NCBI GenBank assembly: GCA_963772225.1
Contig: CAVYWD010000001.1
Coordinates: 186,001-250,000 of the forward strand
Source: CAVYWD01 sp963772225
Lineage (GTDB): Bacteria > Myxococcota > Myxococcia > Myxococcales > UBA5297
Reading direction: 5' to 3'
Length of the DNA: 64,000 nucleotides
The position numbers and the translations under genes were made by a program. Under the pieces are notes generated by a model. That model was not told the DNA's origin and ran no database searches. It saw only the letters and a list, made by a program, of their open reading frames with translations. Position 1 is the stretch's first letter. Every line of letters begins with the position of its first letter. This document shows, piece by piece, positions 16,390 to 25,781 of the stretch.

Positions 16390-18885
16390 TCAGTTGCCGA
16401 ACGTGCCCAAGTTCTTGAGCTCGAGGAGGAACTGCGGTGTCGCGGCGTTGAAGAGGTTGGTCCGCGACGGAGCGATAGCCCCGCCCAGCTCCAGCCGCCA
16501 ACACTCGTGGCACGTCTTGCCGAGGATCACCCGAGCCGATAGGCTGTTCAGCACGGACCGGGTTCCCAGGGTTCCGGTGCTCTGCAAGACGGCGTTGTTC
16601 TCCTCGTTCGCATCCAAGTCGAACGTCGCGCCGGCGTTCACCGCGAGCCAGTTGAACAGCACCGTTGTCGACCCCAACGTCAGTACCTTCTGGACTCCCA
16701 GGGCTTCGTTCGGGGTCGTGATCGCTCTGGGCCCAAACAGGTCGTCGACGCCCGCGCGCAGCCGGTCCGTCAGCGTCTCGAGCAACCAGTCGAATCCGAT
16801 GTTGACCGAGTCGCCGCGCGCGTCGCTCAGCCCCCCCTGGGCGCTCACCAGGGCAGCGCGCCGAAGGGCCCAGTCGTATCGGTACTGCGCCGCGAGGCTT
16901 GCCCGGGCGATGCGGAGGTCGAGTCGTCCATAGAGGTCCGCGGCTTGGGCGTGGCGGAGGTCGATATCCTGGCCGACCTCCAGGCGGATGTAGTCGCTGC
17001 TCCCTCGCCGCTGAAGCCTGGAGGCGAGCGAGGCCACCCCTTGGAACTGAGGCAGGTCCTCCAGGGTGAGCGGCGGGGCGCCGTTGGTCAGGCACGGCTG
17101 GATCGCCACGAGGTCGTACTCATCGCGCGGCACCACCGCCATCGAGCTATTCCACAAGGACGGATTATTGCTAACCTGGCAGCCCGTGATCTGGCCGGCG
17201 GTCGCATCGGTCGTCGTTCCGAGCCTCCCCGACAGCGCCCGGACCTCGAGCTGCGGCACCAGGGTGTGGCGCCACGTGTTTCCGTAGACCCGCGAAAGCT
17301 CCGTTCCCAGATACGCCCCGGCGACGCCCCGGGCCAGGAGCTCAGAGGACGGCGCCAAGCCGCCACCCCCGTCGAATGCCGACGCGTCCACCCTGAACCA
17401 GCCGTAGACCTCCCCGCGGATAGGCCCATTAGAGAACGGCGACCAGGAGACCTTCGGGGCCGCCTCCGCGCGCGTCCGCGAGACGAGCTCCGAGGGCCCC
17501 GGGCCGGCAAAGAGCGAGAACGGCTGGTACCGAGCCAGGCTCGCCTCCAGCCCCACATCCACCGGGCCAATGAGGCGCACCGGCGGAGCGTCGAGGTAGA
17601 CCAGGCCGGGCCGCTGCTCCGTCACCGCAGCGCCTTGGCCCATGACGCGAGTGCTCGACCACCCTGGCCTCTGGGCCGCGTTGAGGTCCTGGTAGAGCGT
17701 CGACACGGCGCCCAGGAGCGCCCCCTGCGCCTTGACCTGCGCCATGGCCAGCGACCGGGTATTGGCCTGGAAGAGGCCAGCAACCGCATCCATCGGCTCG
17801 TCGAACAAGAGGTTCCTGTCGCTGACCAGGTTGATGTCGGTGCGCAGGAACGACCCGTCTCCCAGGAGAGTCGAGTGCCTCTCCGATAGCTCCCCGCGCC
17901 ACCCGCGCGCTTCCGGGAGGTACCGGCTGTGGTTTCCCTGGCCCGTGTCGACGCTCTCGAGGTCGTGGTGGCGGTCGTCCACGGCCATCACCTTGAAACG
18001 CCCCGCCGTGTCGTCGCTCGGCATGTACCGCAGGTCCGACGCGAGCCGCACGCCCTTCGTGCCCATCCGCTTGACGTCCTGGTCGGGGGCGGGGTTGGAC
18101 GTCTCGCGCGCCCCGAACCGATATCCGCCCTCCAGCGTGACGTCCCAGCTTCGCCCCAGCGTCAGGAAGAAGGGCTCGTCGAGGCTGAACCCGCCACTGC
18201 TGCTGATGTTCGCCCAACCCGGCCTCGGCATCAGGAAGCCGGTTTGCCGTTCCGAGAGCGGAATGTAGAGCGCCGGCAGCGGCAGCACCGGGACGTCCTT
18301 GACGTAGAAAGCCCCCCAGTACAAGAGCGCCCGCTCTCCCATGAGCAGGTCGGCCGACTTGGCGCGGATGGACCACGACGGGGTCGCCGCGCCGCAGTCG
18401 CAAGAGCTGATCCGCATCGACCGGGCCAGCACGTGGCTGGGCCCCAGCCGCGTCAGCTCCTCGGCGCGAATCACGAACGCGTTGTGGCCGAACGCCCGCG
18501 CGCTCTCGAGGTCGCGCACCTGGTCGATGCCGGGCCGCTCGATCGGGAGCTTCTGAAAGAGGTCCGCCCAGCGCACGGTGAGCTGCATCTCGCCGAGCAG
18601 CGAGAAGCTCGCCTCGCGCCCGACCAGGACGAGGTTGCCGTCGGTCAACACCACCAATCCCGCGGCGGTGCCTTCGCGGGTCTCGGTGTTGTACTCCATG
18701 GCGTCGGACCGAACGGCGATGTCGCCGCTCTTGAGCACCACGTCGCCCTGGGCCTTCACCTGGTGGGTGTCGGCCTCGAGCTCGGCGGCCTTCGCCGTGA
18801 GCGTCGCGGTGGAGCTCGGCTGGGCGAGCTGCGGCGGAGGGATCTGCCCGAGCGCCAAGGCAAGGGCGAGAGACAATGCAGGCAT
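16390..18885 (-). CDS. lptD: LPS-assembly protein LptD (OstA)
   Basis: An 831-residue outer-membrane protein. After a signal peptide (MPALSLALALALG) comes the OstA/LptA-like periplasmic domain (AAELEADTHQVKAQGDVVLKSGD), then the LptD barrel domain with the hallmark segment SSCDCG (CxC near residue 160), PVLPLPALYIPLSERQTGFLMP and a long beta-rich region. LptD with LptE inserts lipopolysaccharide into the outer leaflet. Only the N-terminal cysteine pair is obvious. A second cysteine cluster exists near residue 580 (GCQVS, IQPCL), so the inter-domain disulfides may be conserved. It starts 68 bp after the FHA gene on the same strand and is probably co-transcribed. Confidence 0.88.
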   Translation of the reverse strand: MPALSLALALALGQIPPPQLAQPSSTATLTAKAAELEADTHQVKAQGDVVLKSGDIAVRSDAMEYNTETREGTAAGLVVLTDGNLVLVGREASFSLLGEMQLTVRWADLFQKLPIERPGIDQVRDLESARAFGHNAFVIRAEELTRLGPSHVLARSMRISSCDCGAATPSWSIRAKSADLLMGERALLYWGAFYVKDVPVLPLPALYIPLSERQTGFLMPRPGWANISSSGGFSLDEPFFLTLGRSWDVTLEGGYRFGARETSNPAPDQDVKRMGTKGVRLASDLRYMPSDDTAGRFKVMAVDDRHHDLESVDTGQGNHSRYLPEARGWRGELSERHSTLLGDGSFLRTDINLVSDRNLLFDEPMDAVAGLFQANTRSLAMAQVKAQGALLGAVSTLYQDLNAAQRPGWSSTRVMGQGAAVTEQRPGLVYLDAPPVRLIGPVDVGLEASLARYQPFSLFAGPGPSELVSRTRAEAAPKVSWSPFSNGPIRGEVYGWFRVDASAFDGGGGLAPSSELLARGVAGAYLGTELSRVYGNTWRHTLVPQLEVRALSGRLGTTTDATAGQITGCQVSNNPSLWNSSMAVVPRDEYDLVAIQPCLTNGAPPLTLEDLPQFQGVASLASRLQRRGSSDYIRLEVGQDIDLRHAQAADLYGRLDLRIARASLAAQYRYDWALRRAALVSAQGGLSDARGDSVNIGFDWLLETLTDRLRAGVDDLFGPRAITTPNEALGVQKVLTLGSTTVLFNWLAVNAGATFDLDANEENNAVLQSTGTLGTRSVLNSLSARVILGKTCHECWRLELGGAIAPSRTNLFNAATPQFLLELKNLGTFGN

Positions 18886-18953
18886 GGTGCGTGCGCCTTG
18901 TGGAGGCGCGCGCCGGCCCGCTCGCCCCGCCGGGATTCATTCCGTCCAGGGGG

Positions 18954-19901
18954 TCAGCGGAAGACGCACTTCACCTTGTCGGAGCAGATGAAGTACTCGT
19001 CCCCGTCTTCGATCTTCCGGCGCTTGATCCGCTGCTTGTTGAACCAGGTACCGTTCGAAGAGCCGAGGTCCTCGATAAAGAACTCGCCGTTCTCTTGAAC
19101 GATGGCCGCGTGCTCGCGGCTGACCTTGCCCGAGTTGATGACCAGGTCGCAGTGCTTGCCGCGGCCGATGACGAAGCGGTCCTTGGCGATTCGCTCCAGC
19201 TCGTTCTCTTCGTAGATGAGATGGAGGCCCTTCTCGGGCATCGCCGTCGGCGCGGGCGTCAGGTCCGGAGCCGCGTCGTGGGAAGGTAGCTCAGGCTGGA
19301 GAGGCGGCTGCTGCTTGCCCTTGATGAGCCGCTCCAGCTCCGCCGCGGTCTCCAGCACGCGCTCGGCAACGGCCATGCGGTCGGGGTCGTTGTCCATGCC
19401 GCGCCCCGGGGGCGGCGCGTCGAAGCCTTCATCGTCGTGCGGCGACTCGGCCTCGAACTCGGACATGACCGGCATGGCGCGGCCGGGGGTCTCGCCGACG
19501 CGCCGGCGCGGCTCGGGGTCGACGTCGGCGCGGGACCGGAGCGACAGAGGCTCGGGGTCCAGGCGAGACTCGCGCGGCGGCGGCCTTCCCAACGGCGGAC
19601 CCATGGTCGGGCGCCGGCCCAGCGGCTGCGCGGGCGGAGGCGTCTGTTCCTCGGCCGGCGGCGTCTCCACGGCCGAGAGGCGAAGGACGTCGGCCGGCGG
19701 CGGCGCGCTGACCGCAGCCCCCGGCGAGAGGACCGTCCCGCTGCTCAGGTAGCCATTGAGCCGAGCGAACACGAACAGCGCCTGGTTGATCAGCCCGTCG
19801 CGATCCGAGCCCATCTCCTGCGCCATGGTCTCGAATGCGTCCCAGATATGATCGGCCACCGCGACCTTGCGGACGGGGCGGGCCATGCTCGTTTCGCTCA
19901 T
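18954..19901 (-). CDS. FHA-domain protein with N-terminal helical/RHH-like segment
   Basis: 315 residues. The first ~55 residues (VRKVAVADHIWDAFETMAQEMG...LINQALFVFARLNGYL) resemble a ribbon-helix-helix or similar helical DNA-binding/dimer segment; this is tentative. A Pro/Glu/Arg-rich linker (~60-215) leads to a C-terminal FHA domain with all key residues: IGRGKHCDLVI, the phosphothreonine loop KVSREHA and SSNGTWFN. FHA domains bind phosphothreonine, matching the Ser/Thr kinases at 36-40 kb. The start at ATG 19901 has GAGGGAG just upstream. It lies upstream of lptD on the same strand, hinting at phospho-dependent control near envelope assembly (inference). Confidence 0.8.
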   Translation of the reverse strand: MSETSMARPVRKVAVADHIWDAFETMAQEMGSDRDGLINQALFVFARLNGYLSSGTVLSPGAAVSAPPPADVLRLSAVETPPAEEQTPPPAQPLGRRPTMGPPLGRPPPRESRLDPEPLSLRSRADVDPEPRRRVGETPGRAMPVMSEFEAESPHDDEGFDAPPPGRGMDNDPDRMAVAERVLETAAELERLIKGKQQPPLQPELPSHDAAPDLTPAPTAMPEKGLHLIYEENELERIAKDRFVIGRGKHCDLVINSGKVSREHAAIVQENGEFFIEDLGSSNGTWFNKQRIKRRKIEDGDEYFICSDKVKCVFR

Positions 19902-19975
19902 GCGCTCCCTCGCGTCGAAGGGTTTGAAGGCCGGGAATCTATCAAAAGCGCGCGCACTTGCCTAATTCTCGACCT

Positions 19976-21887
19976 TCATCGGAAGACCGCGATGCCCAGG
20001 CTATTGTTGGCGACGCGGACCGCCGTGGGATCCAGCTCGACCAGGGCGCCTCCCCCCTGGTACGCCACGTAGAAGTGCCTGAGCTGTGGGTCGAACGCCA
20101 CGGCTCCAGGCATGGTCAGGACGATGGTCGTGGTGGTCAGAATGATTTCCATGGCCGCGAAGCCCGAGCTGAGCGAGAGCGCGTAGCTGGCACCGTCGCC
20201 GGGGTCGCCCGTGCCCATGGTGAAGCTCAGCGCAGTTGCCGTCGCGGAGGGTCCCAGGAAGCTCGGGCTGTCGAAGGTGAACGTTTCCCCCGGATGCACG
20301 CGGCCCATGAGGCCTGACACCTCGCCCACCACCACATAGACGTCGGCGGAGGGATCGGCCCCGGGCGCCGGGGCCGTGACGTCGAAGGTGACCGCGGCGC
20401 TCGCCGAGCAGGCGGCAATCGAGGTCAGCGTCAGGGCGCCCTTCGCCGCCGCCGCGACCGCCGCGGTGGCGCCGGAATCGCAGCCGGACTCGAAGCGGAC
20501 GCGATCGCCCACTTTGACGCCCAACGCCGGGAAATCGAGGGCGCTCGCCGTGAGCGTGCCCGCCGCCAGGTCGAGAGTCCCCGACCTCTTGGTGAGCGAT
20601 GGCAGCGCGCCGCCATTGGTGATGGTCACCGTCTCTGTCTGGGTCGCGCCCGCGGTCCCAGTGAAGCCGCTCGGAAGGTCCGCATCGCCGGCGGTGAACG
20701 TCACTGCCGTCCCCGTGGTGTCGTGGTGATAGCTAACCTGGATGTAGGGGTCGGTCGAGCTGTTGTTGTTCACCGGCACCATGTTCTGTCCGTCGATGAG
20801 CGCCACCGAGCCGCTCGCCAGGGAGACCATGACCAGGCCGATGACGTCCACGGCGGTATTGGTCTCCGGCGTCACCGAGAGGGCGAGGTCCATGGGGGCC
20901 GCGGCGATGCCGCGCGCGACGCCCTCCGCCGCGCCCGCCGGCACCGGGATGGGCGCGGCGCCGGGAAACGGCACCTGGGTTCGAGCGGTCGCCCCGCCGG
21001 ACGCCGTGAGCTGAAAGCCGATCACCCCGAAGCAACCGAGCGCGTCTCCGCATTCGGCCGAGTCGATGAGGCCGAAGAGCCGGGTGCCGGTCGGGTCGAT
21101 GGTGATCTCCTGGAGCGGCCCGCCGACGGCGTAGCGCGTGACGGTTCCACCGGTCGGGCCCGACGCGTCCGACGTGAGAATCGACGAGCGCCAGGCTGCC
21201 AATCCTTCCCGAGCCGTCGTCGCCCGTGTTTGCGTCGCCAATGGCGAGGAGATTGCGATCCGCCGGGTCCGGGGAGAACGCCAGCGACTGCGGCCGTGAA
21301 AGGGCCCCGAGGTCGACGATGCGTGTGACCGCGATGGCGCCGAACTGGGTCTGGTCGAAGGTGGTCGGGAACGAGGCCGTGTAGAGCGCCGCGCCCGTCG
21401 GCTCGGAGACCGCCAGGACCACATGCGTCGTCTCCTGCGCGCAGTTGCTCGCGTCGGCGCAGGGCTGCACCGCTATGGCCACGGTGGTATCCGGCACCTG
21501 GAACTCTCCCAGCCTCGTCAGGTCGCCCGAGCGGAAGACCGTCACCTGGGAGCTGGAGGTGGAGAGGATGAACGAAAACGGGAGCGGTGCGCCGGTGCTG
21601 GGGTTGCCGTTGCTGTCGTGCGTGTAGGGCGTGTACGCGGCGATGGCGTTCGGGTACTGCGCCGAGGGGATGGCGAGCGCGTAGATGGGATCGGGCGCGC
21701 GGACGATGGACCGGCCCGAAGAATCGAGCGAGAGCGCCCGCGCCTGGGAGTGGTCCGCGTCCAGGACCAGCATGTTGCGACCCACCTGCGCCACGGCCGT
21801 CGGATTCGCCAACTTGGCGACCGGCGAGGAGGTGCTCGAAGAGCAGGCGCTCGAGAACAGGAGCGCGGCCAGCACGGCGCGTTTCAC
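19976..21887 (-). pseudogene. Beta-propeller-type lipoprotein, interrupted by a +1 frameshift
   Basis: Starts at GTG 21887 (VKRAVLAALLFSSAC, lipobox SSAC) behind GGAGG that overlaps the end of the upstream gene. The first frame runs to ~21181 with propeller-like repeats (QVGRNMLVLDADHSQARALSLD, RPQSLAFSPDPADRN). The rest continues in the next frame to 19976 (TRYAVGGPLQEITIDPTGTRLFGLID). The break is at AA 21179-21180 on the plus strand; removing one base gives VDLTSDASG and one ~636-residue protein. The second half also carries Ala/Val-rich beta segments and ends with a blade-like YVAYQGGGALVELD. A paralogous partner lies directly upstream. Unknown ligand; surface or periplasmic. Confidence 0.7.
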
Positions 21888-21900
21888 AGTGGAAAACCTC

Positions 21901-23235
21901 CTACGGGGACGGCAGCAACACTCCCAGCGGCCGGTGCGCCGAGTATCCGAGACGGCCGATGAGGGTCGCGTTCCGCGGCTCGCTCTCCGGAGTCTGGACC
22001 TGGATGACGTCCACCGTGTCGTTTCCGAAGCTCGCGACGAAGAGGCGGACCGGCTGGTCGGCGACCGTCCGCGCCGCCGAGGGCGAGACCGCAATCCCGT
22101 AGGGCTCCTGCACGCCGTCCACCACGCCCGCGAGCTGGCCGAGCTCGTCGTCGTAGAGCGCCACGGCGTTGCCCTGAGTGCAGGAGACGGCCACCAGGTC
22201 GCGCTTGCCGACGCGCGGAATGACCTGGACGAAGGAAGCGCCTGCGGGAAGCGTCGCGAAGCCCAGCACTCGGTTGACGGCTGTGCCCGTGGTCGGGCCC
22301 TCGGAGATGTCCACGACGACAAGCCCTTCGGGAGGAAGCGGGTCGGCGGTCTGGTTCCCCTCGGTGGTGGCGATGAAGAGGCGAGTGCCGTCCGAGGAGA
22401 CCGCGATGCCCTTCGCGGCTTGAAGGGTGGTGAACGTGGTCAGGTCGCCGTCCGCGAGCGAGCCGTTGACCAAGGACCGCAGGGCCTGCGACCCGGTGCC
22501 GATGTAGAGGCCCGTGAAGTACAAGCCCATCGGCGTATCGACGATGCCTTCAGCGGGTGAGCCGCCGACCTCGACGTACTCGATGGACGACGAGGTCGGG
22601 GCGTCCGCGCTGAGGTTGAAGATGTACGCGGTATTGCTATTCCCGGTCCCGGCGGGATCGTCGGCCTGCTTGACGTGAGTGACGTAGAGCCTGCGCGAGC
22701 TCTGCTGCAGAGCGAGGCCGAAGGCGTTCTCGGCGCGGATTCTATCCGAGACGCCGACGAAGAGCCCTTGGTTGATGCAATCCTGGCCGCCGCTCGGGCA
22801 GGTGAGCGAGGCCCCGTTGGCCTGGATGGCATAGAGCGAATTGGAATTGCGGCTGGTGACGAAGACCGTGCGCGCCGCGCCCGTCTCCCCGCTCTTCTGG
22901 TAGACGAGCATCTGCCCGGCGAAGCTGTCGATGAGCGCGTAACCCGTGTCCGGGTCGACGGCCTGGTTCACCGGACCGGTCAGGCTGCCGTTGGCCGCGA
23001 CGACCTTGTCGAGGTCGACGGCCAAGACCGTGCCTCGGTTGTACCGCAGGTCGAAGTTCGAGCTGGCGACGAACAAGACCTTGTCCGCCTCGCCCGAGGC
23101 CGAAGGCCCCAGGGCAACGGTCATGGGGTAAGCGAAGCCGTCCAGCGGAGGAGCGGTCCCGAAATTCTTCACCGCACACCCGGCCAGAGGCGCCAGAGCC
23201 GCGATGAGAATCGAGGTGTTTCGAAGGGTTCGCAT
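21901..23235 (-). CDS. Beta-propeller lipoprotein
   Basis: A 444-residue secreted protein; the signal ends in the lipobox LAGC. Repeated propeller-blade patterns occur, such as KVLFVASSNFDLRYNRGTV, RRLYVTHVKQAD, AKGIAVSSDGTRLFIAT and PYGIAVSPSA, characteristic of YVTN/lactonase-like seven-bladed folds. I chose ATG 23235 (MRTLRN) because it gives a compact signal; an upstream ATG at 23259 adds eight residues. Its stop TAG overlaps the Shine-Dalgarno of the next propeller gene 14 bp downstream, so translation is coupled. No catalytic residues identified. Probably an extracellular binding or scaffold protein. Confidence 0.75.
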   Translation of the reverse strand: MRTLRNTSILIAALAPLAGCAVKNFGTAPPLDGFAYPMTVALGPSASGEADKVLFVASSNFDLRYNRGTVLAVDLDKVVAANGSLTGPVNQAVDPDTGYALIDSFAGQMLVYQKSGETGAARTVFVTSRNSNSLYAIQANGASLTCPSGGQDCINQGLFVGVSDRIRAENAFGLALQQSSRRLYVTHVKQADDPAGTGNSNTAYIFNLSADAPTSSSIEYVEVGGSPAEGIVDTPMGLYFTGLYIGTGSQALRSLVNGSLADGDLTTFTTLQAAKGIAVSSDGTRLFIATTEGNQTADPLPPEGLVVVDISEGPTTGTAVNRVLGFATLPAGASFVQVIPRVGKRDLVAVSCTQGNAVALYDDELGQLAGVVDGVQEPYGIAVSPSAARTVADQPVRLFVASFGNDTVDVIQVQTPESEPRNATLIGRLGYSAHRPLGVLLPSP

Positions 23236-23301
23236 GCTTGTGAGCCGCGGAGTGTCCATGCCGGGCGCGGCAGGGTCAAGGGAAAACCTTGAAGAGAACG
23301 C

Positions 23302-24819
23302 CTATCCCGAGCGGCTCTTCCCCAGCTCGGCTACCAGCGCCTGCGCGAGCGCGTCGGCGGTCGACTCCGCGGGGCGCACCCGCACTGAGATCCCAATCTC
23401 CTCGAGGGCCTTCGCCGTGACCGGCCCGATGGCCGCGACGCAGCACGACTGGAGGAGGCGCACCCCCTCGCCTTCCTCGAAGAACGAGACGAAGTGGCGC
23501 ACCGCGGACGGGCTCGCGAAGGTGACCGCGGCCAACCGCCCCTGGGCGGCGCGCACCCGAACCGGAGCCGGGTCGGAGTCGGGCCGGACCGTCTGGTAGG
23601 CGGCGGCGAGCTCCACCTCGGCGCCCCGGGCGCGAAGCGCGTCGATTAGAAAGTCGCGCCCCTCCAGCGCGCGCACCACCAGGAAGCGCTTCCTCGCCAC
23701 GGCCTCCGAGCCGAGAGCCTTGGCCAGCGCCTCGGCGTGGAACTCGGACGGCACCAGGTCGGCCCTGAGGTGCGCCGCTGCGAGCGCCTCGGCGGTCGAG
23801 GCGCCGACCGCGGCCAGCTTCACCTCGCTCAGAGCCCGCGCGTCCTTGCCCAGCGCCGTGAGCCGCGCGAGGAAGTGCTCCACGCCGTTCGGGCTGGTGA
23901 AGGCAATCCAGTCGAAGCGCGCCAGCGAGCGGATGGCGAGGTCGAGCTCGCCAAAGCTCGGAGGCGGTGCGATGGCGATGCACGGGAGCTCCAGGACCTC
24001 CGCGCCCAACTCCTCCAGCCGCGCGGCCACCGGCGCGTTCTGACCCGCCGCGCGCGTGAGGACGACCGCCCGCCCGAACAGCGGCTGGCGCTCGGCCCAG
24101 GCCAGCGGGCCGCGCTCGCGGACGGCCGCGCCGAGAAAGAGGACGCAGGGCGCCTCGGGGAGGATCCGCCCGATGGAGCCGAGGAAGCCCTCGGCCACCC
24201 GCTGCGTGCAGAGGCTGGCCGAGCTGACCACGGCCGCCGGCGCGAGCGCGCTGCGCCCGCGCTGGATGAGCTCCTGGGCGATCGCCAGGATCTGGCCGGG
24301 CTCGAGGTAGATCACCGCGGTCCCTCGCTCCTGCGCGAGGGCGTCGAGGTCGAGCCCCCAGTCTTCGGGGCCAAGGCCCGACTGCGCGTAGGCGACGACG
24401 ACCCGCGAGCTGATGGCCCGCATCGTCATGGGGATGCCGGCGTGCTCGGCGGCCGCGATGAACACCGGCACGCCGGGGACGACGGCGAAGGGCACCCCCG
24501 CGGCGGCCAGCGCCTGAGCCTCCTCGGCGCCGTGCCCGAACAGGAAAGCGTCGCCGTTCTTGAGCCAGACCACCCGCGCGCCCGCCCGAGCGCGCTCGGC
24601 CACCCGCGTTGGGATCTCGGCCGACGACAGGTCCCGCCAGCCCGGAGCGCTTCCCAGGTCGATCCGCTCGGCCCTGGCCGGCGCCAGGGCGAGGAGCGCC
24701 GGGTCGCAGGACGCGCCGTAGACGACCACCTCGGCCCGCTCCAGCGCCTTTCTCCCGCGGACGGTGATGAGCTCGGGATCGCCCGGCCCCGCGCCGACGA
24801 GGGTGACGAGGCCACGCAT
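23302..24819 (-). CDS. cobA/hemD: Uroporphyrinogen-III C-methyltransferase / uroporphyrinogen-III synthase fusion
   Basis: A 505-residue bifunctional enzyme. Residues ~1-240 are a tetrapyrrole methylase (VGAGPGDPELITVRG, VVPGVPVFIAAAEHAGIP). Residues ~260-500 are HemD (LTRAAGQNAPVAARLEELG, FTSPNGVEHF, VTFASPSAVRHF, AIGPVTAKAL). HemD cyclises hydroxymethylbilane to uroporphyrinogen III; the methylase makes precorrin-2 for siroheme and B12. Methylase motifs are divergent: GDAFLFGHGAEE replaces the usual GDPFIFGRGGEE, so activity is less certain. The ATG overlaps the hemC stop by one base (TGATG). Last gene of the tetrapyrrole operon. Confidence 0.88.
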   Translation of the reverse strand: MRGLVTLVGAGPGDPELITVRGRKALERAEVVVYGASCDPALLALAPARAERIDLGSAPGWRDLSSAEIPTRVAERARAGARVVWLKNGDAFLFGHGAEEAQALAAAGVPFAVVPGVPVFIAAAEHAGIPMTMRAISSRVVVAYAQSGLGPEDWGLDLDALAQERGTAVIYLEPGQILAIAQELIQRGRSALAPAAVVSSASLCTQRVAEGFLGSIGRILPEAPCVLFLGAAVRERGPLAWAERQPLFGRAVVLTRAAGQNAPVAARLEELGAEVLELPCIAIAPPPSFGELDLAIRSLARFDWIAFTSPNGVEHFLARLTALGKDARALSEVKLAAVGASTAEALAAAHLRADLVPSEFHAEALAKALGSEAVARKRFLVVRALEGRDFLIDALRARGAEVELAAAYQTVRPDSDPAPVRVRAAQGRLAAVTFASPSAVRHFVSFFEEGEGVRLLQSCCVAAIGPVTAKALEEIGISVRVRPAESTADALAQALVAELGKSRSG

Positions 24820-25781
24820 CAGGTCTCCGTGACGTCGTCGGCTGCCGCGCTCGAGCCCAGGACCTCCGACAGGATGGCCTGCGCGCCGCGCGCGAGCACG
24901 TCCTGTGCGCCCTCCAGGCCCAGCGCCTCGGCCTCGCGGGCGTCCCTGGCAAGCGCCGATTTGGAGAAGTCGACCAGGGCGCTGCCGTCGGGGTGCGCCA
25001 CGAGCCCGCGGAAGTCGATGCGGTCGCCCGCGACGCGCGCGTGCGCAGCGATGGGCACCTGGCAGCCTCCGCCCAGGCGCGTCAGGAACGCCCGCTCGCA
25101 GGCGACGGCGACGCGCGTCTCGCGGTGCTCCAGCGCCGAGAGCCGCCGGTTCACCGCCTCGTCCCCGGCCCGCGCTTCCAGCGCCAGCGCCCCCTGCCCC
25201 ACCGCCGGCAGCATCTGGACCTGCTCGATGATCTGGGCGATGCGGCCTTCGAGCCCCAGCCGCTTGAGCCCCGCCGCTGCCAGCACCCCGCCGTCGAGCT
25301 CCTCGTCGATGCGCTTGAGCCGCGTCTGGACGTTCCCGCGGATGGAGACGATGGTGAGGTCCGACCGCCAATGCTTGAGCTGGCTCGCGCGGCGCAGGGA
25401 GCTCGTCCCGACCTTGGCGCCCTGGGGCAGCTCGGCGAGCGAGCCGTACCTCTTGGAGATGAAGGCGTCGCGCGGGTCCTCGCGCTCCGGCACCGACGCC
25501 AGGTGGAGCCCCGGGGGCAGCTCGGCCGGCATGTCCTTGAGCGAGTGGACCGCGAGGTCCACCGCGCCGGCGAGGAGCTGCTCCTCCAGCTCTTTGACGA
25601 AGAGCCCCTTGCCGCCCACCTTGGCCAGCGGCGAGTCGAGGACCTTGTCGCCCCGCGTGACGATCTCCACGAGCTCGACGGCGAGGTCGGGGTCGCGCCC
25701 CTCGAGGAGCGTGGCCACGTGGTGCGCCTGCCAGAGCGCCAGAGGGCTCCGGCGGGTGCCGATGCGAAGGGTCTTGGTCAT
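24819..25781 (-). CDS. hemC: Porphobilinogen deaminase (hydroxymethylbilane synthase)
   Basis: 320 residues, normal length. It polymerises four porphobilinogens into hydroxymethylbilane. The N-terminus IGTRRSPLALWQA, the substrate-binding block VTRGDKVLDSPLAKVGGKGLFVKELE (shown here in part), AVHSLKDMP and TSSLRRASQL are all typical. The dipyrromethane cofactor cysteine is present in GGGCQVP near residue 239. The start ATG overlaps the hemA stop (ATGA), so translation is coupled within the operon. Confidence 0.96.
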   Translation of the reverse strand: MTKTLRIGTRRSPLALWQAHHVATLLEGRDPDLAVELVEIVTRGDKVLDSPLAKVGGKGLFVKELEEQLLAGAVDLAVHSLKDMPAELPPGLHLASVPEREDPRDAFISKRYGSLAELPQGAKVGTSSLRRASQLKHWRSDLTIVSIRGNVQTRLKRIDEELDGGVLAAAGLKRLGLEGRIAQIIEQVQMLPAVGQGALALEARAGDEAVNRRLSALEHRETRVAVACERAFLTRLGGGCQVPIAAHARVAGDRIDFRGLVAHPDGSALVDFSKSALARDAREAEALGLEGAQDVLARGAQAILSEVLGSSAAADDVTET

